Part shown: positions 1 to 12,067 of the stretch, one piece after another
How the letters are laid out: the number at the start of each line of letters is the position of its first letter
How positions within the stretch are numbered: the stretch's first letter is position 1
Assembly: GCA_015698045.1 (NCBI GenBank)
Contig: BLAL01000242.1
Coordinates: forward strand, 935,001-999,000
Origin: Rhizophagus clarus
Lineage: Eukaryota > Glomeromycota > Glomeromycetes > Glomerales > Glomeraceae
Direction: 5' to 3'
DNA: 64,000 nt
Made by a program: the position numbers and the translations under genes
Notes under the pieces: model-generated
Databases searched by the model: none
What the model was told of the DNA's origin: nothing
Seen by the model: only the letters and a program-made list of their open reading frames with translations

Positions 1-520
1 GGGATGCCAATGGTCGGTTCGGTTCGGTTTTAGTTTTAAAACCGCGGTTTTCAGTCAAAACCGAACTGACCACAAAACTGACCGATAAAACTGAACCGCA
101 AAACCGATTGCAAAACCGAATAAATTATTATTAGAAAGTGCTAATTATGACTTTATTTAATAATAACATTTAAATTTACATAATTTTTTCTTACAAAAAT
201 AGTGCTGATTTTGTGATTTTTTGGCGATACAAAAATCACGTGATCATCGCACAAAAATAAAATTCTCCCTATAATTTCAAAAAGGAAAGTACTATAAACT
301 TAAATATTAAAATTCTTGTTTTTTAGTTATTCTCAATTGAAACAAAGATATTTTTTCGGGATATGTTGTAAAATATTTACAATTAACCGATCAGTTTTTT
401 CGTCAGTTTTTTTATATATAAAACCGACGGTTAACCGGTCGGTCTTGGGCTAAAACCGAACCGAAACCGAACTGGCAAAAACCGGTTATGACTGGTTATA
501 ACCGAACTTTTGGCATCCCT
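1..520. mobile_element. MITE-like element with GGGATGCCAA termini
   Basis: The window opens with GGGATGCCAA, and the inverted copy TTGGCATCCC closes at 520. Subterminal DNA on both sides is rich in CCGAAC/GGTTCGG motifs pointing inward. No coding capacity is visible, so this looks like a non-autonomous DNA transposon. TA follows the right end, which would fit a TA target site, but the left flank lies outside the window and cannot be checked. Confidence 0.7.
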
Positions 521-592
521 AATAATGATATAAAAGACAACCAATTTTTTTTACTCCAAATATTGCTCGATTCTTTAACTTTTTTTTTCAAA

Positions 593-761
593 ATGGGAAT
601 AAATACACGTTCAAAAACTTATAAAAATTCAAAAAAAGATTCAAATAATAATTGCACAAAAAATTCAAAAAATGAAATTGATAATTCACAACCAACTAAA
701 GATCGTAAGACAAATATACCACAAAATTCTGCAAATCTTCGTATTCCTCTTGAAGAATTGG
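593..761 (+). pseudogene. Duplicated first exon of the downstream gene (orphan)
   Basis: An ATG at 593 opens a 56-codon exon followed by a GT donor at 762. Its protein is rich in Lys, Asn and Ser. It closely parallels the first exon at 857-1019: both have an RSK/NSK-rich start, a DNxQPxKxRKxNI core and an IPL end. It is either an alternative first exon or a tandem copy left by local duplication. No separate downstream exons were found for it. Confidence 0.4.
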
Positions 762-856
762 GTAGGAGTCTTTATAAACAATGAATTATAATATGATAAT
801 ATAAAATATGACCAAATTTTTTAATTTTGAATATTTCTTGATTTTTTTTTAAAAAA

Positions 857-2505
857 ATGGAACTAAATATGTTTGAAAATTTACAAAATTCAAAAAAAAA
901 TTTAGATAATCGTACGAAAAACTCCAAAAATGGAGTTGATAATTTACAACCAATCAAACATCGTAAGATAAACATATTACCAAATTCCGCAATTCCTTGT
1001 ATCCCTCTTAATGAATCTGGTAAAATAATAATATTAATAAATTGTAAATTGTTGAAATTGAATATTTTTTTTTTTTTAAAAAAAAAATACTAATCTAACT
1101 TCAATAATTAAAATAGCTATAACAAAGGATAATAATATTATTGAATCTGAATCAAATTTGGATAATCAACCTGTTGCTACAAATTCCAACTTAAATGTAA
1201 CCAATAATTTATTGCGTTACATGGCCAAAGTAAAAATTCAAGAACCTTGTCTCTCAGTAGCTTCAAAGAAACTAAAATGTATTGACCCTAATCCTTGTAA
1301 AAAAAGCCAAAGATCTTCACCTGATATTGTTTCTCTTGATACTGATGATAATGATACTTCTAATGATACCTCTGATGATACCTCTGATGATACCCTCAAT
1401 AATACTCCTGACAATGTCTCTGATGATACTCCTAATGATACCCTCAATAATACTCCTGACAATGCCCCTGATGATACCCTTAATAATGTTCCTAATATTT
1501 CTAAGGATATTCCTGACGATGATACTTTTGAAAATGATTCTCATCAAAATTCTTTAACCTACAAACCAAAATTTGTATTGCGTTATTCTCCTGATTTAAT
1601 GAGTCAAGAACATATATTAAATTCTTATGAAACAAATCCGGTCACATTTCATTCAAATTTAAATAAATCTATTCATTTGGATAATTCAATTAACCATGTA
1701 CGATTTATATTTACTTTGTAAATCTTTGTTTATATATCATATATTAATGTTAAATTATTTTTTTATAGGCTACACCAGATATGTTAGCAATATTAGTAAA
1801 TGAAGCAAAAATAATGTTCTTAAGAGCACGCAGTCCTCCACCAGCTGCTTGCAGTATGTTGGTAAAGTTAGTGGCTCCAGGATTTGCTGAAACCAGTAAG
1901 ACGACGTCATTCCTTAAATCTAAATTAAATGCATATTATGCAGATCATCATTCACATTTAAACACTGAAGCTAGAGCATATGCTGAAGATTATATTAATA
2001 ATAATAAGTAAGTATTTTGTTTGGAATTATTTTCTTATTTATTTTTATATTAACTAACAAATGTTTTCATTTTAGTATTACTACACTTAACAATGTACCA
2101 AATATTAAAGACCTGGGTTCGTATGTAGATGATATGGTAATATTTCAGTGCTTAAAGAATCCAATTGCTCAAGTAACTGAATCTTGGTGGGAGGGGGATC
2201 ACCAAGACTCAGTTGACGCGTTCAGAATGTTTATTGCATCAGCGATAAGAATACATATCATTAATGTATTAAAGTGCAAAGATGATCCACATATTTCAAA
2301 TACACCAGCCTTAAATGAAGTAAAAGCTTTAGATTATATAACTCGAGATATCCATCTTCCTCATTATAATACAACAAATCATGCCAATAGTATCGACTTA
2401 AATCTATTTGAAATATCAACAAATTATAGAAGCCGTGGACGTGGACGTGGACGTGAACGTAGACGTAGTGGCTATGGCCATTATGGAGGATTTGGTCAGA
2501 AATAG
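857..2505 (+). CDS. Hypothetical protein, Asp/Thr-rich repeats and RG-rich tail (4 exons)
   Basis: I do not recognise the family. Four exons join in frame to about 470 residues: 857-1019, 1117-1697, 1769-2007 and 2076-2505. All introns are GT-AG, and a CTAAC branch-like motif precedes the second exon. Exon 2 carries a low-complexity block of short DDT/NNTPD repeats encoded by a tandem nucleotide repeat. Exon 3 (ATPDMLAILVNEAK onward) looks like a folded helical region. The C terminus is Arg/Gly rich (about residues 440-460) and ends in a Gly/Tyr stretch, an arrangement often seen in RNA-binding proteins. A near copy of exon 1 lies at 593-761. Splice sites are my reading of the sequence; function is unknown. 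Confidence 0.65.
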
Positions 2506-3600
2506 AATGAAAATTTGTATTTTGCAAATCATTTAGGGGATTTGAAAATGAAGTGGAGACTAGAGTTATAGTGGAGGATATATAAGCAATTAATTCATTT
2601 CAATATTTTTATTTATAGAGTTAGCTACAAAGGATTTATAATGTTAAACCTTTGCTTGGGTATTTCAAATATTACTAGTATTGACGTCTATTTATACAAT
2701 TAATGGCTTAAATTAAAAATCCAGTTTGGAGAATATCAAACCAATTGAGTGATACCATTGTTCCCACCTTGTTATGGTTGTGTCACCAGGGGCGCTATTT
2801 CAACAGAAATTTAGTAAGTTGATCGCTTAAAAATCCGCGGCTATCCAATTATAACAAGAGGAACTGAAAGAAAGTGATACATGTTTATATTTTTTCAAAA
2901 ATTACTTTTCATTTTTTTATATAAATTAATTGATTTATAATACACTATGTATATATTATTATAATTATAAAAATAAATTTATTTTTTTATTAATTGCAAA
3001 ATTCGTTGTTACAATATATATACACATAATTAATTGTAAAACTTATCATACATTATTTTGCACAATATATAACAACATATAACAACATATAACATATATC
3101 AAGATTCGTTGGAAAATATATTAGAATCACATATTTTACAGTTGGCTACAAATAAATTAATATTAAATAATATATTGCTAGATATATTGTACTATATATT
3201 TTCAGATATAAAATATCTTGTACGAATAATTGTACAATAATTGTACAATGCATTAAGGAAATTTAGCATTGTTAGCAAAGCAATTATATAAACCTGATCC
3301 TAATGACAATAATCTTTAAGATAAAATAGTAGCACTAGCTGATGTTAATTGATATCTAAAATGTAAGCAATTACTCAAAAAAATAATGCGTGATAAATAT
3401 ATACAATCATTTTTGCAACTATATACATAGAGAAACAAAACACAACATGCCAATAGTTACTATATATTTGTGCATAATAAGGTGAAAAAGGTTCTTCGTT
3501 GGGGTAGTTTCTAATAATTGATATAGGCGTGTATTAGTATGTTTCGTTTTTGAAAAAAATATCTCAATAATCATCAACAATACAAAAACGCAAACCATTA
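2506..3600. other. Intergenic AT-rich DNA
   Basis: I see no supportable gene. It holds short direct repeats such as ATAACAACAT (around 3070-3095) and ATTGTACAATA (around 3225-3250), and otherwise simple AT-rich sequence. Confidence 0.5.
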
Positions 3601-3624
3601 ACAAATAATAAACAGGCTCATACG

Positions 3625-3801
3625 TTATCTTCTTGGGGTCACCAAAGAATCTTCTATGGCTTCTGATAGCGTATCTTCCTTAAAAATTAATTTTACTTTA
3701 TTTGTGCCCAATTTGAAGTCAACGTCCATATTCTCAAGGTGTACCGGTTGTTCATTACCATTGACAATAAGAGTTATGTCCCTTTTTCCTTTGATAAAGC
3801 A
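3625..3801 (-). pseudogene. 3' part of an unknown coding region cut by a transposon
   Basis: The minus-strand frame encodes about 58 residues of ordinary composition (for example KGKRDITLIVNGNEQPVHL) before a stop at 3625. Towards its 5' side it runs straight into the terminal repeat of the element at 3804. Across the element the flanking DNA from 7816 onward continues open for a short way in the same frame, which suggests an exon split by the insertion. The product is not recognised. Confidence 0.3.
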
Positions 3802-3803
3802 TA

Positions 3804-3986
3804 AAGCTCCGAACGGGTCGGTTCTGCTCGGTTTTAGCAAGGAACCGAGTCCGAACCGGAATTCGGTTCCGGTTCCGGTTCGGATCAAAATCAAAAAACC
3901 GAACCGGAACCGGAACCGAACTTATAATCCGAACCGAACCGAATTCGGTTCGGTTCTAGATGATCTATAATCAATATCAGATTATC

Positions 3987-4021
<35 letters not shown>

Positions 4022-7000
4022 AATTTTTTACACCTCCCGTGTAATTTTAAATGAAAATGTTTACTTTAAAACGACTAAAAAAACGCGTTTTTTTAAACAT
4101 TTTATTAAAAAAACCATTTTTTCTTTGATGATTTATCATTGATTAAATAAAAACCGTTTTTTAACGATTTATTATTAAACCGATGAAAAACCGCCTTTTT
4201 TTGACAGTTTTTATTATTAAAAGATTAAAAAACTATTTTTTTTAACGATTTATTATTAAACAATTAAATAAAAACGTTTTAAGAAATTTTTTAACGGTTT
4301 AATTATTTATTAAACGTTTTTTTTTTGACGTTTTACCATTTCTTTTTTTAACTGTTTTTTATTATTAAACATCATTAAAACTTTTTTTAAAAACCGTTTT
4401 TTAACAATTTATTATTAAACCGATTTTTAAAAAACCTTTTTTTTAACGGTACAACGTGTTTATTGTTAAAACGATTTTAAAAAAACGAGCGATAAATAAA
4501 GAAGTTTCTTTTTTAACAGTTTATTAAAACGATTTTAAAAAATGTTTTTTTTAACGGTTTTTTATTTATTAAACGATTAATCAACGTTTTACTATTTTAC
4601 TTTTTATCGGATAATCGTATTTAATATTTTTCTTTAAACCCTTCGCTAGTCAAAGGTATGTTTTTTCTTTTTTATTTTCGTTTCTTACATACAACTTGTT
4701 CTTTGCTAACTTTATTTCATTCTTTTTAGGTTTTTCAGGTTCTTTGGCTCTTCTGGTTTTGCAATTAAGGTATGTTTTATTTTATTCTTTTTTTATTTTT
4801 ATTTTCGCTTATTACATTTCATTCTTTACTAATTTCCTCCCTTTCTTTTTTTTTTCTTTTTTTCCCCTTCGCTTTTTCATTTTCTTTTCGCCCCTCTTCG
4901 TTTCTTCCATTTTCTTTTCGTCCCCATTCGTTTCTTCCACTTTCTTTTCGTCCCCCATTCGTTTCTTCCACTTTCTTTTCTCCCCCATTCGTTTCTTCTA
5001 CTTTCTTTTCATCCCCTCTTCGTTCTTTCATTTTCTTTTCGTCCCCTCTTCGTTTCTTCCTTTCTTTTTGTTCCCTTTTTATTGTTCCCTTTCATTTTGT
5101 TTTCCATCGTTTTCTTTTTCTTTTTCATTTCTCCATTCTTTTCCCCTTCCTTTTTTTTCATTTCCCCATCGTTTTCCCCTTCCTTTTCGTCCCTCTTTTG
5201 ATTTTTTTTTCCTTATTCCTTCTTCATCTTTTCCCTTCCTTTTCGTGTTTTTTTCCCTTCTTTTGTCTTCTCATTGGTTTCACTTCTTTTTCATCTCCCT
5301 ATCGTTTTTCCTCTTCCTTTTTGTCACTCTTTTAATTTTTTCGTTTTTTGTTCTCCTTTCATTTTTTTCTTCCTTTTTTATCTTCGTTTCTTACATACAA
5401 CTTATTCTTTGCTAACTTTATTTCATTCTTTTTAGGTTTCCAGGTTCTTTGGTTCTTCCGGTTTTGCAATTAAGATATGTTTTATTTTATTTTTTTTTTA
5501 TTTTTATTTTCGCTTATTACATTTCATTCTTTACTAATTTCCCCTTTCTTTTTTTTTTCTTCTTTTTGTCCCTTCTTCGTTTTTTCATTTTCTTTTCGCC
5601 CCTCTTCGTTTCTTCTATTTTCTTTTCGTCTCCCATTCGTTTCTTCCATTTTCTTTTCGTCCCCTCTTCGTTCTTTCATTTTCTTTTCATCCCCTCTTCG
5701 TTTCTTCCTTTCTTTTTGTTCCCTTCTTATTTTTTTCTTTCATTTTGTTTTCCATCATTTTATTTTCTTTTTCATTTCTCCATTCTTTTTCCCTTCCTTT
5801 TTTTTCATTTCCCCATTCTTTCCCCTTCCTTTTTTTCATTTCCCCATCGTTTTCCCCTTCCTTTCCGTCCCTCTTTTGATTTTTTTTATCCTCATTCCTT
5901 CTTCATCTTCCTCCTTCCTTTTCGTGTTTTTTTCCCTTCTTTTGTCTTCTCATTGGTTTCACTTCTTTGTTCTTTCATTTTTTTCTTCCTTTTTTATTTT
6001 CGTTTCTTATATACAACTTGTTCTTTGCTAACTTTATTTCATTCTTTTTAGGTTTTTTCACTTCTTTGGCTCTTCCGGGTTTGCAATTAAGGTATGTTTT
6101 ATTTTATTTTTTTTTTTTATTTTTATTTTCGCTTATTACATTTCATTCTTTACTAATTTCCTCCCTTTCTTTTTTTTTCTTTTTTTTGCCCCTTCTTCAT
6201 TTTTTCATTTTCTTTTCGTCCCTCTTCTTTTCTTCCATTTTCTTTTCGTCCCACATTCGTTTCTTCCATTTTCTTTTCGTCCCACATTCGTTTCTTCCAC
6301 TTTCTTTTCGTCCCCTCTTCGTTTCTTCCACTTTCTTTTCGTCCCCTCTTCGTTCTTTCACTTTCTTTTCGTCCTCTCTTCGTTTCTTCCTTTCTTTTTG
6401 TTTCCTTCTTATTTTTCCCTTTCATTTTGTTTTCCATCGTTTCTTTTTCTTTTTTATTTCTCCATTCTTTCCACCTTCCTTTTTTTTCATTTCCCCATTC
6501 TTTCCCCTTCCTTTTCTTTCATTTCCCCATCGTTTTCCCCCTCCTTTTCGTCCCTCTTTTAATTTTTTTTCCTCGTTCCTTCTTCATTTTCCCCTTCCTT
6601 TTCGTGTTTTTTCCATTCTTTTGTCTTCTCATTGGTTTCACTTCTTTTTCATCTTCCTATCGTTTTTCCTATTCCTTTTTGTCACTCTTTTAATTTTTTT
6701 CGTTTTTTGTTCTCCTTTCATTTTTTTCTTCCTTTTTGATCCACCTTCATTTTTTTCGTTCCTTTTTCGTTTCATCTTCATTCTTTATCTTCCTTTTCGT
6801 TTCCACTTCACCTTTTTCGTTCTTCTTTGCTTCTCCCTCACCCTTTTGTTCCTTTTTGCTCCCCTCATTCATCATTCCTTTTTGCCTTCTTCATTCTTTT
6901 CGTTTCTTTCACCTCCCCTTTGTTCTTCTTACTCCTTTTTGTTCCCTTGTTTTTTGCCTTTTTCATTCCTTCTTATTCTTTTTCAATCACCTCTTTGTTC

Positions 7001-7813
7001 CTTACTTTTTTTTTTATTGTAACTCTCCTTTTTTTTATTATTATTAGGTTATTTTTCTTTTATATCATTCCTATTAAAAAATAAATGTTTGACAACATTT
7101 TAATCAATAAAATACGTAAAACTTTAAATTAATAAATTGGTTTTTAACTCAACTTTTAGCTCAATACAATTTATTATAAAAATTACTGGTTTGTGAAAAA
7201 ATTGAAGTTAAAAAATAATATGTAGATCAAATTCCGCATAAAAAAATTTTATTGAATCACGTGATTGGAATCGCTAAACTAACGCCCAAAAATCACGGCT
7301 AACTTTTTTTTTTATTGAAATGAATTAAAAAAAAAAGTATTTTATATTTCATTATCAAAATGATAAAAGAAGTTTCCTAACGTTCCTTTTATTAAAACGA
7401 ATTAAAAGAAACGGCCCTTAACGTTTTTTTATTAAAAGAATTAAAAAATAAGTTATTCAAGTTTATTACCATTTTTTTACTAACAAAACGTTTTTAAAAT
7501 ATTTTATTATCATCAAAACGATTTAAAAGAAAAAAAGTAATTATTTATCAAGTGTTATTAATTTTTTATTAAAAAGAACTAAAAAGAAATTTAAGAATAT
7601 TTTTATTAAAACAAACTAAAAAAAATTTTTAAATGTTTTTTTTTCATCGGTTCCACCGGTTCCCGGTTCGGGTCCCGGTTCGGATTATTAAAAAAAACCG
7701 AACCGAACCGGAACCGAACCGAAAATTTCGGATTAAAATTATTTAGAACCGAACCGGATTTTCGGTCCGGATCCGGTTCGGTTCCCGGTTCAAACCGGAA
7801 CCGTTCGGAGCTT
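3804..7813. mobile_element. 4.0-kb TA-flanked element with CCGAAC subterminal repeats
   Basis: The left end TA|AAGCTCCGAACGG and right end CCGTTCGGAGCTT|TA are perfect inverted repeats bounded by TA on both sides, as in Tc1/mariner-type target duplication. Directly inside each end lie about 100 bp packed with GGTTCGG/CCGAACC motifs. The interior is T-rich with many interrupted poly-T runs and no transposase frame. The subterminal composition resembles the element at 1-520, although the terminal sequence differs. I infer a non-autonomous DNA transposon carrying a repeat-expanded interior. Confidence 0.65.
4650..7030. repeat. Pyrimidine-rich tandem repeats, about 0.6-0.7 kb units
   Basis: One strand is almost purely C and T. 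At least three long units start near 4680, 5390 and 6005, each with CTTTGCTAACTTTATTTCATT followed by a short conserved stretch ending GCAATTAAGGTATG. Inside each unit is a second-order repeat of about 20-30 bp built on TTTTCGTCCCC...TTCGTTTCTTCC. The long frames across it encode only Phe/Ser/Leu/Pro runs and are treated as artefacts. Confidence 0.8.
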
Positions 7814-7815
7814 TA

Positions 7816-8640
7816 CTGAATTGTAACGAAAACAGTAAATATGTTTATTATATTAAGACTATGCCTGTAACGATGAAGTATGTATAGAAATGTTATGGAA
7901 TAATCCCTTAGAGGATCTCATTTTTCACCTAGTGAATATTTCGTCAGCACAGAAATCTCATGAGGTAGTAAAAAACAAGGATACAATAGTCCGTAGGACC
8001 TTCAGTCGAAGTCTGGGTTTCACCCAAAAAAGTAAAGAGAATCTACATAGTAGACAGAGTCTAGGGAAATTACAGAACGGACTGAACAGTAATAATTTTT
8101 TGTAACGACGTACACATTCTATTACTTATTAGTTGGTAACGATTGTTATAGTACATATTAATTGATAATGCTGTTACATGATTTGGATTCTTTGCATCCC
8201 TTGAAGAGGCAATGATCACGTATCTTCTCTGTAGCCCACATAGTCCACATACAGCATAATGTCAGTGACAGTTACACAATTCACAATTGGTTTACGCCAT
8301 AGTAGATAACAGTTATCCGGTAATATTTTTCACACAAATTGTATTTTTTGTAACGATTGAATACTCTCCGCTATTGATAACTATAGTTACACAAATATTC
8401 ATTGTTATTATTAGTACTCTGCAATTGGCAATTATCATTACACAAAGTTCTACTTATTAGTAATTATCAGTAATCAGTTCTCTACTTCGCACTTGGTAAT
8501 TATTGGTATTATTGGTAACTATTGATAATTCTTATTACACAAAAAATCTTCTTTATCGTTACAAGAAATTCTACTTTGTCGTTACAAGAAACTCTACTCC
8601 ATCATTACAAGAAATTTCAGAACAGAGTGAACTGTAAAAA
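7816..8640. other. Intergenic region without a supportable gene
   Basis: The DNA is less T-rich than its neighbour and contains many scattered TGGTAACGATT/TTGGTAATTAT variants and TTACAAGAAA(T/C)TCTACT repeats (8560-8625), suggesting old degenerate repeat DNA. No convincing reading frame was seen. Confidence 0.4.
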
Positions 8641-9665
8641 ATTGGTAGCGATGAAGTATACCCTTGTTGTCCACTAATAATCATTTACGTGGCTATCTAC
8701 ATCATTCCTCTGCAGGAGCTAATCATAGGAGAGTGTCGTATGACCATGACGCAGTATTTACTCATGTGTTCCAGTCGACCAATAGAAAAATACATGAACA
8801 TCGTTACCAGAAATACCTACTCCAGAACCTTCACTAACATATTATATGAAACTTCTGAAGGGAGGAATAACGTAGGCAGCTGCGGAATTGATTATTAGTG
8901 GACAACAGGAGGAATAATGTGAGCAACTGCAGGAGAATAATGTAGACAGCCTTTCTCCTTATGAATATTTTGGCTGGGCCTCTGGTCGAAATTTTTTTAG
9001 TAGACATCAGGAGAAATGATATAAGCAGCTGCGGAATGGATTATTAGTAGACAACAGGAAGAATAACGTAGACAGTTGTGGAATGGATTATTAGTGAACA
9101 ATAGGAGGAATAACATGAACAACTGCAGAGGAATAACATATACGTGCATGAAATGTCTCTTCCGAAGGGAGGAATGATATAGGCAGCTGTAGAATTAATT
9201 ATTAGTGAAAAATGGGAGGAATAACGTAGACATGGAGTGACTCTCCAGAAGGGAGGCTGAAGAGTGAAAAAGAAGTATCCCAGAACTATTTTCCTAATGT
9301 CGAAATTACAGAACGGAGTGAACTGTAATTTTTGGGATCAGCGGTCTCGGAAATTGCCAAGAAAAATCATGTGACTTTGAGAGACTTCTGGTCATTGAAA
9401 TTTTTTAGTGAACAACGGGAGGAATAATATAGACATGGAATGTATCTCCTTTCAGAAGGGCTGTAGAGTAAAAAAGTGGAGGAATAATGTAAGCAGCTGC
9501 GGAATTGATTATTAGTGGACGACAGGAAGAATAACGTATACAGTTGTGGAATTAATTATTAGTGGAGAATGGGAGGAATAACGTAGACATGGAGTGACTC
9601 TCCCGAAGGGAGGCTGAAGAGTGAAAAAGTAGTGTCCCACCAAAATTAAACTCCCCTCAGAGGAG
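8640..9665. repeat. Degenerate tandem repeat, GGAGGAATAACGTAGACA family
   Basis: Variants of TTATTAGTGGACAACAGGAGG, AATAACGTAGACAG and GCAGCTGCGGAATTGATTA recur about every 55-75 bp, at least ten times. A related copy occurs far away at about 50975-51050. A small hairpin (AAACTCCCCT...AGGAGAGTTT) closes the block near 9646-9670. The 69-codon frame at 8689-8898 lies within the repeat and is not called as a gene. Confidence 0.7.
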
Positions 9666-9689
9666 AGTTTCATATATTATATTAACATA

Positions 9690-10190
9690 CACAGGTTAAA
9701 TGAAAAAAAATCGGATTTTACTCTATTTAAAATAGCCTTGCCAATTTCAATATAGGACATGCCGAATTTTGTTTATTTTAGTATAGCCATCTCTATTTTT
9801 GCCGATTTTTGTTATATTCTGATTTAAAAATCAGAAATGCCAAATTTAGTGGCCAATTTTTACACTGGTCAAATGAAAAAAAAATCAGATTTTACTCTAT
9901 TTAAAATAGCCTTGCCAATTTCAATATAGGACATGCCGAATTTTGCTTATTTTAGTATAGCCATCTCTATTTTTACCGATTTTTGTTATATTCTGATTTA
10001 AAAATCAGAAATGCCAAATTTAGTGGCCGATTTTTACACAGGTCAAATGAAAAAAAAATCAGATTTTACTCTATTTAAAATAGCCTTGCCAATTTCAATA
10101 TAGGACATGCCGAATTTTGCTTATTGCCGATTTTTATTATATTCTGATTTAACAGTCGGAAAAACTGATTTTAGCGGCCGATTTTTACCT
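9690..10190. repeat. Three-copy tandem repeat, about 175-bp unit
   Basis: The motif GGT(C/T)AAATGAAAAAAAATC begins units near 9692, 9866 and 10042. Each continues through TTTAAAATAGCCTTGCCAA and a GACATGCCGAATTTTG block. The third copy is shortened by an internal deletion. Related GCCGATTTTT motifs appear again at about 50880-50940. Confidence 0.85.
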
Positions 10191-10699
10191 TTTATGACAA
10201 TTGGCAAAAATTTTGCTAAGGCGTGCTTTGAACATGCTGGATATTTATAAATTAAAATTAAAAGTCAAAATTATTTGAACTTCAAAATTTATTGCTGAAT
10301 AAAAGGAATTTATTATACAAATTAATAATTTTACTGAACTGAAATTTTTTAGAAAGTAATTTATTGATCAGCATTTTTATAGTAAAGAAACAAACAATCT
10401 TAACAGAAACCTTAGATTTTTAAACAGCCTTTTTTTATATTTTCTGCAATATGAATTTAATTAACATTATCATCATATCAATTTGGCATTCAAGATAATA
10501 TTCAAAAAATATCCGTTAACTCTTTATTAGGAATGTAAAAAATTGAAAAATATTTCATATAACAAAAAAGAAAGTTCATCCTGCCACCACGGTCCAGATA
10601 AACTTTCAAAATTCACCACTGCTACCAGCAACCCATGGTAAATTTCGTAAGAGAAAAAAAAAAAATTAAACTAATTTTTCTAAAAAAAAAAAAAATTAA
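10191..10699. other. Intergenic AT-rich DNA
   Basis: Only low-complexity AT-rich sequence was seen, with poly-A runs near 10650-10695 just beyond the 3' end of the minus-strand zinc-knuckle ORF. Confidence 0.4.
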
Positions 10700-11191
10700 C
10701 TATTTATAAATCAAAAAATTTACAATCTCTTCTGGAGAATGAAATTCTTTGTTAAACAGCACGACCTCCAGTTCATTTTTACATTCGCTGATATTATGTC
10801 TGGGTTTCCAACACCATAAACAATAATTACCCCATCGATACTGCGATTTTAAATTGGGGCAATTTTTTACAGAATGGCCAAAATACTTACAAATTTTACA
10901 GGCCTCTTTATATTGATTGTATGGGATTATCCAATTGTTATTTGTAACGAATATTAACACATCCTTTGAAGAATACAAAATTCTTGGCAATACCGATGAA
11001 GAAGATGTTGATAGTAAGAGGTAGGGAATAATTTTTGTTACGTTACTCAGAGCTAACATTGATACATTGTGGAGTTGTTTTAGCTCTCCGTAAGAATTCC
11101 CTGCTCTATTACAATTAATAAGTTCAAAATCTTTAACATTACTATCTTTATCTTTATCTTTATCTTTATCTTTATCGATAACCGTAGTCAT
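10700..11191 (-). CDS. Zinc-knuckle protein, two CCHC motifs
   Basis: From the first ATG (11191) the frame gives about 163 residues; the frame is open further upstream without an ATG, so an upstream exon or lost 5' end is possible. The N terminus has an (Asp-Lys)n run encoded by a TTTATC hexamer repeat. Two retroviral-type zinc knuckles follow near the C terminus: CKICKYFGHSVKNC and CLWCWKPRHNISEC, both C-x2-C-x4-H-x4-C. Such knuckles bind single-stranded nucleic acid and are common in transposon-derived Gag or transposase-associated proteins. Low-complexity nucleotide repeats and the lone position suggest a transposon-derived or decaying gene. Confidence 0.5.
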   Translation of the reverse strand: MTTVIDKDKDKDKDKDSNVKDFELINCNRAGNSYGELKQLHNVSMLALSNVTKIIPYLLLSTSSSSVLPRILYSSKDVLIFVTNNNWIIPYNQYKEACKICKYFGHSVKNCPNLKSQYRWGNYCLWCWKPRHNISECKNELEVVLFNKEFHSPEEIVNFLIYK

Positions 11192-11248
11192 TATATGCTC
11201 GTTAATTAGTATACTGAAAGCTGTGAGTGTACTTTTTTGGTATGCCAA

Positions 11249-12067
11249 AGGTCTTTTGTTGTTATTTAGAATAGGGACGTGAACGTGTACTCCTTTAAAA
11301 TCTTTCGTTATTATTTATAATAGGGGACGTGAGCAGATATTGTATGTCTAGGGGACGAAAAACAAAAAAGAAATAAAATATAAAAACTTTACGCAAGAAA
11401 ATGAAGTGATGATGATTTATAAAATTACGTGGTAATAAAGTGTTATTTTATGAGAGAAACTAAGGCCCTCTATATATAAATTCATATTTTTTTTCTCACG
11501 AGAAAATATAACATATGAGAAAATTTTTTACACCCTGCAATGCTACTTAATATAAACAATATACATGATGGATAAGCCCATTCATAAGCGGTAGTTACCT
11601 GCCGATATGCCAGATATAGTAACAATACAGCCACTTTAGCATGAAAGAAAAGTTCCAAAAAAATAACGTATTTGATCTACAACTGATCTACCAGATTTAT
11701 TCTTGTTAATTTTTTCTTTAATAATTGTTTTATACTTTATGTAATATTTAATATCAAAAATTATTACACGATTAGAATTATTAATCACAGAGTATGGTGC
11801 TTGTATTGTAATGCCGTAATAACACTATTTCAATCATATAAGAAAAACCGATTTGCAATACAACTTTACCAGCTTAAAATAAGATCTCTAGGTATCTGAA
11901 TTATCTGATTTTCTCATGTAGTTAGAATTAATTACGGTATATGTAACCTTTATCGTTATTCTTGTGCCAAAAAAAATGATAGTTATAATTTAATCAAATA
12001 CAAATGCTAAAATTGAAATTTGCCATTCCAATTTTACATATAATTCATTTTATATTATATAAAGTTT
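11249..12067. other. Intergenic region downstream of the tnp2 remnant
   Basis: No reading frame is supported. An imperfect palindrome TTTTTCTCACGAGAAAAT occurs near 11495. I looked here for a CACTA-type terminal repeat matching the region upstream of 15305 and did not find one. Confidence 0.35.

Noticed and set aside
1238..1547. Minus and alternative frames across the Asp/Thr repeat
   Set aside because: Shadows of a tandem nucleotide repeat within exon 2 of the 857-2505 gene.
4696..7084. Several long plus-strand frames of Phe/Ser/Leu/Pro runs
   Set aside because: They follow from the pyrimidine-rich tandem repeat; all frames are open because stop codons need purines. No folded domain or start context.
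3804..7813. Autonomous transposon
   Set aside because: No transposase frame or DDE motif in 4 kb; only repeats inside.
8640..9665. CRISPR-like array
   Set aside because: Repeats are degenerate, have no unique spacers of fixed length, and the genome is eukaryotic.
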